Shown here: one piece after another, positions 5,394 to 5,468 of the stretch
Layout of the letters: every line of letters begins with the position of its first letter
Position numbering within the stretch: position 1 is the stretch's first letter
DNA from: Bacillota bacterium
Lineage (GTDB): Bacteria; Bacillota; Limnochordia; Limnochordales; ZCTH02-B6
NCBI GenBank assembly: GCA_003387805.1
Contig: QGSR01000144.1
Coordinates: forward strand, 1-5,468
DNA: 5,468 nt
Reading direction: 5' to 3'
Notes under the pieces: generated by a model
The model's input: the letters and a program-made list of their open reading frames with translations, nothing else
What the model was told of the DNA's origin: nothing
The model's database searches: none
Position numbers and translations under genes: made by a program

Positions 5394-5468
5394 CGTGAAG
5401 TTCCTGGCCACCAGCAAAGACGGCACCGTCGAAAAGGTGATGGAGTCCATCAGCGGCATCGTGGACAA
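5371..5468 (+). CDS. Start of an unrecognised gene overlapping the sigma gene (3' end outside window)
   Basis: From ATG 5371 a frame different from the sigma gene runs open to the window edge for 32 codons. It begins MIVIKGDDVKFLATSKDG and continues with TVEKVMESISGIVD. Nearly every codon ends in G or C, and the peptide is mixed and soluble-looking, so it reads as real coding sequence. It overlaps the sigma gene by 23 bases, suggesting translational coupling; no ribosome site is seen, and a GTG at 5362 in the same frame is an alternative start. Position would suggest a sigma-associated regulator, but the visible part lacks the HxxxCxxC motif of zinc-binding anti-sigma factors and I do not recognise it. 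A frameshift joining it to the sigma protein cannot be excluded. Confidence 0.5.
   Translation, partial: MIVIKGDDVKFLATSKDGTVEKVMESISGIVD

Noticed and set aside
4620..5468. A minus-strand open frame across the sigma gene
   Set aside because: The plus strand has a clear sigma factor with regions 2 and 4; the minus translation is a shadow without motifs.
1..5468. CRISPR array, tRNA, rRNA, transposase or attachment sites
   Set aside because: I saw no regularly spaced repeats, no cloverleaf or rRNA segments and no transposase or integrase motifs on either strand.

Overview
The window is GC-rich and almost fully coding. Three transcription units run on the minus strand (a hydrolase gene, dinB, and a thiamine uptake operon) and one on the plus strand (an ECF-type sigma factor). 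Several features suggest a high-GC member of the Bacillota: GTG and TTG starts, AGGAG/GGGAGG ribosome sites, a SigW-like promoter, a GAAC-N4-GTTC motif and a TPP riboswitch with an intrinsic terminator. This placement is an inference from style; there is no rRNA or other marker gene here.

Layout, left to right. Positions 1-781 (minus) hold the first 260 codons of an ABC-transporter permease that runs off the left edge. Positions 856-1929 (minus) encode its thiamine-binding partner, a ThiB-like protein. Positions 1930-2113 are the thiB leader: a complete TPP aptamer, a 30-base hairpin and a terminator that contains the thiB ribosome site. A TTGACG-17-TAGACT promoter at 2122-2150 drives it. Positions 2247 to about 3428 (minus) encode DNA polymerase IV (DinB). 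Positions 3429-3609 hold a possible extended -10 promoter for dinB and little else. Positions 3610 to about 4572 (minus) encode a membrane-anchored alpha/beta hydrolase. Positions 4573-4805 separate it from the divergent sigma-factor gene (about 4806-5393, plus), whose probable ECF promoter is at 4733-4759. A second plus-strand frame opens at 5371, overlaps the sigma gene and leaves the window on the right.

How the parts work together. ThiB and the permease form a thiamine (or thiamine-phosphate) importer, switched off by TPP through the leader RNA. DinB is a stand-alone translesion polymerase with a clamp-binding tail. The sigma factor probably activates its own promoter. The hydrolase has no visible functional link to its neighbours. 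I do not see a clearly new system. The most distinctive part is the thi leader, where terminator and ribosome site are the same hairpin and alternative pairings can be drawn from the sequence.
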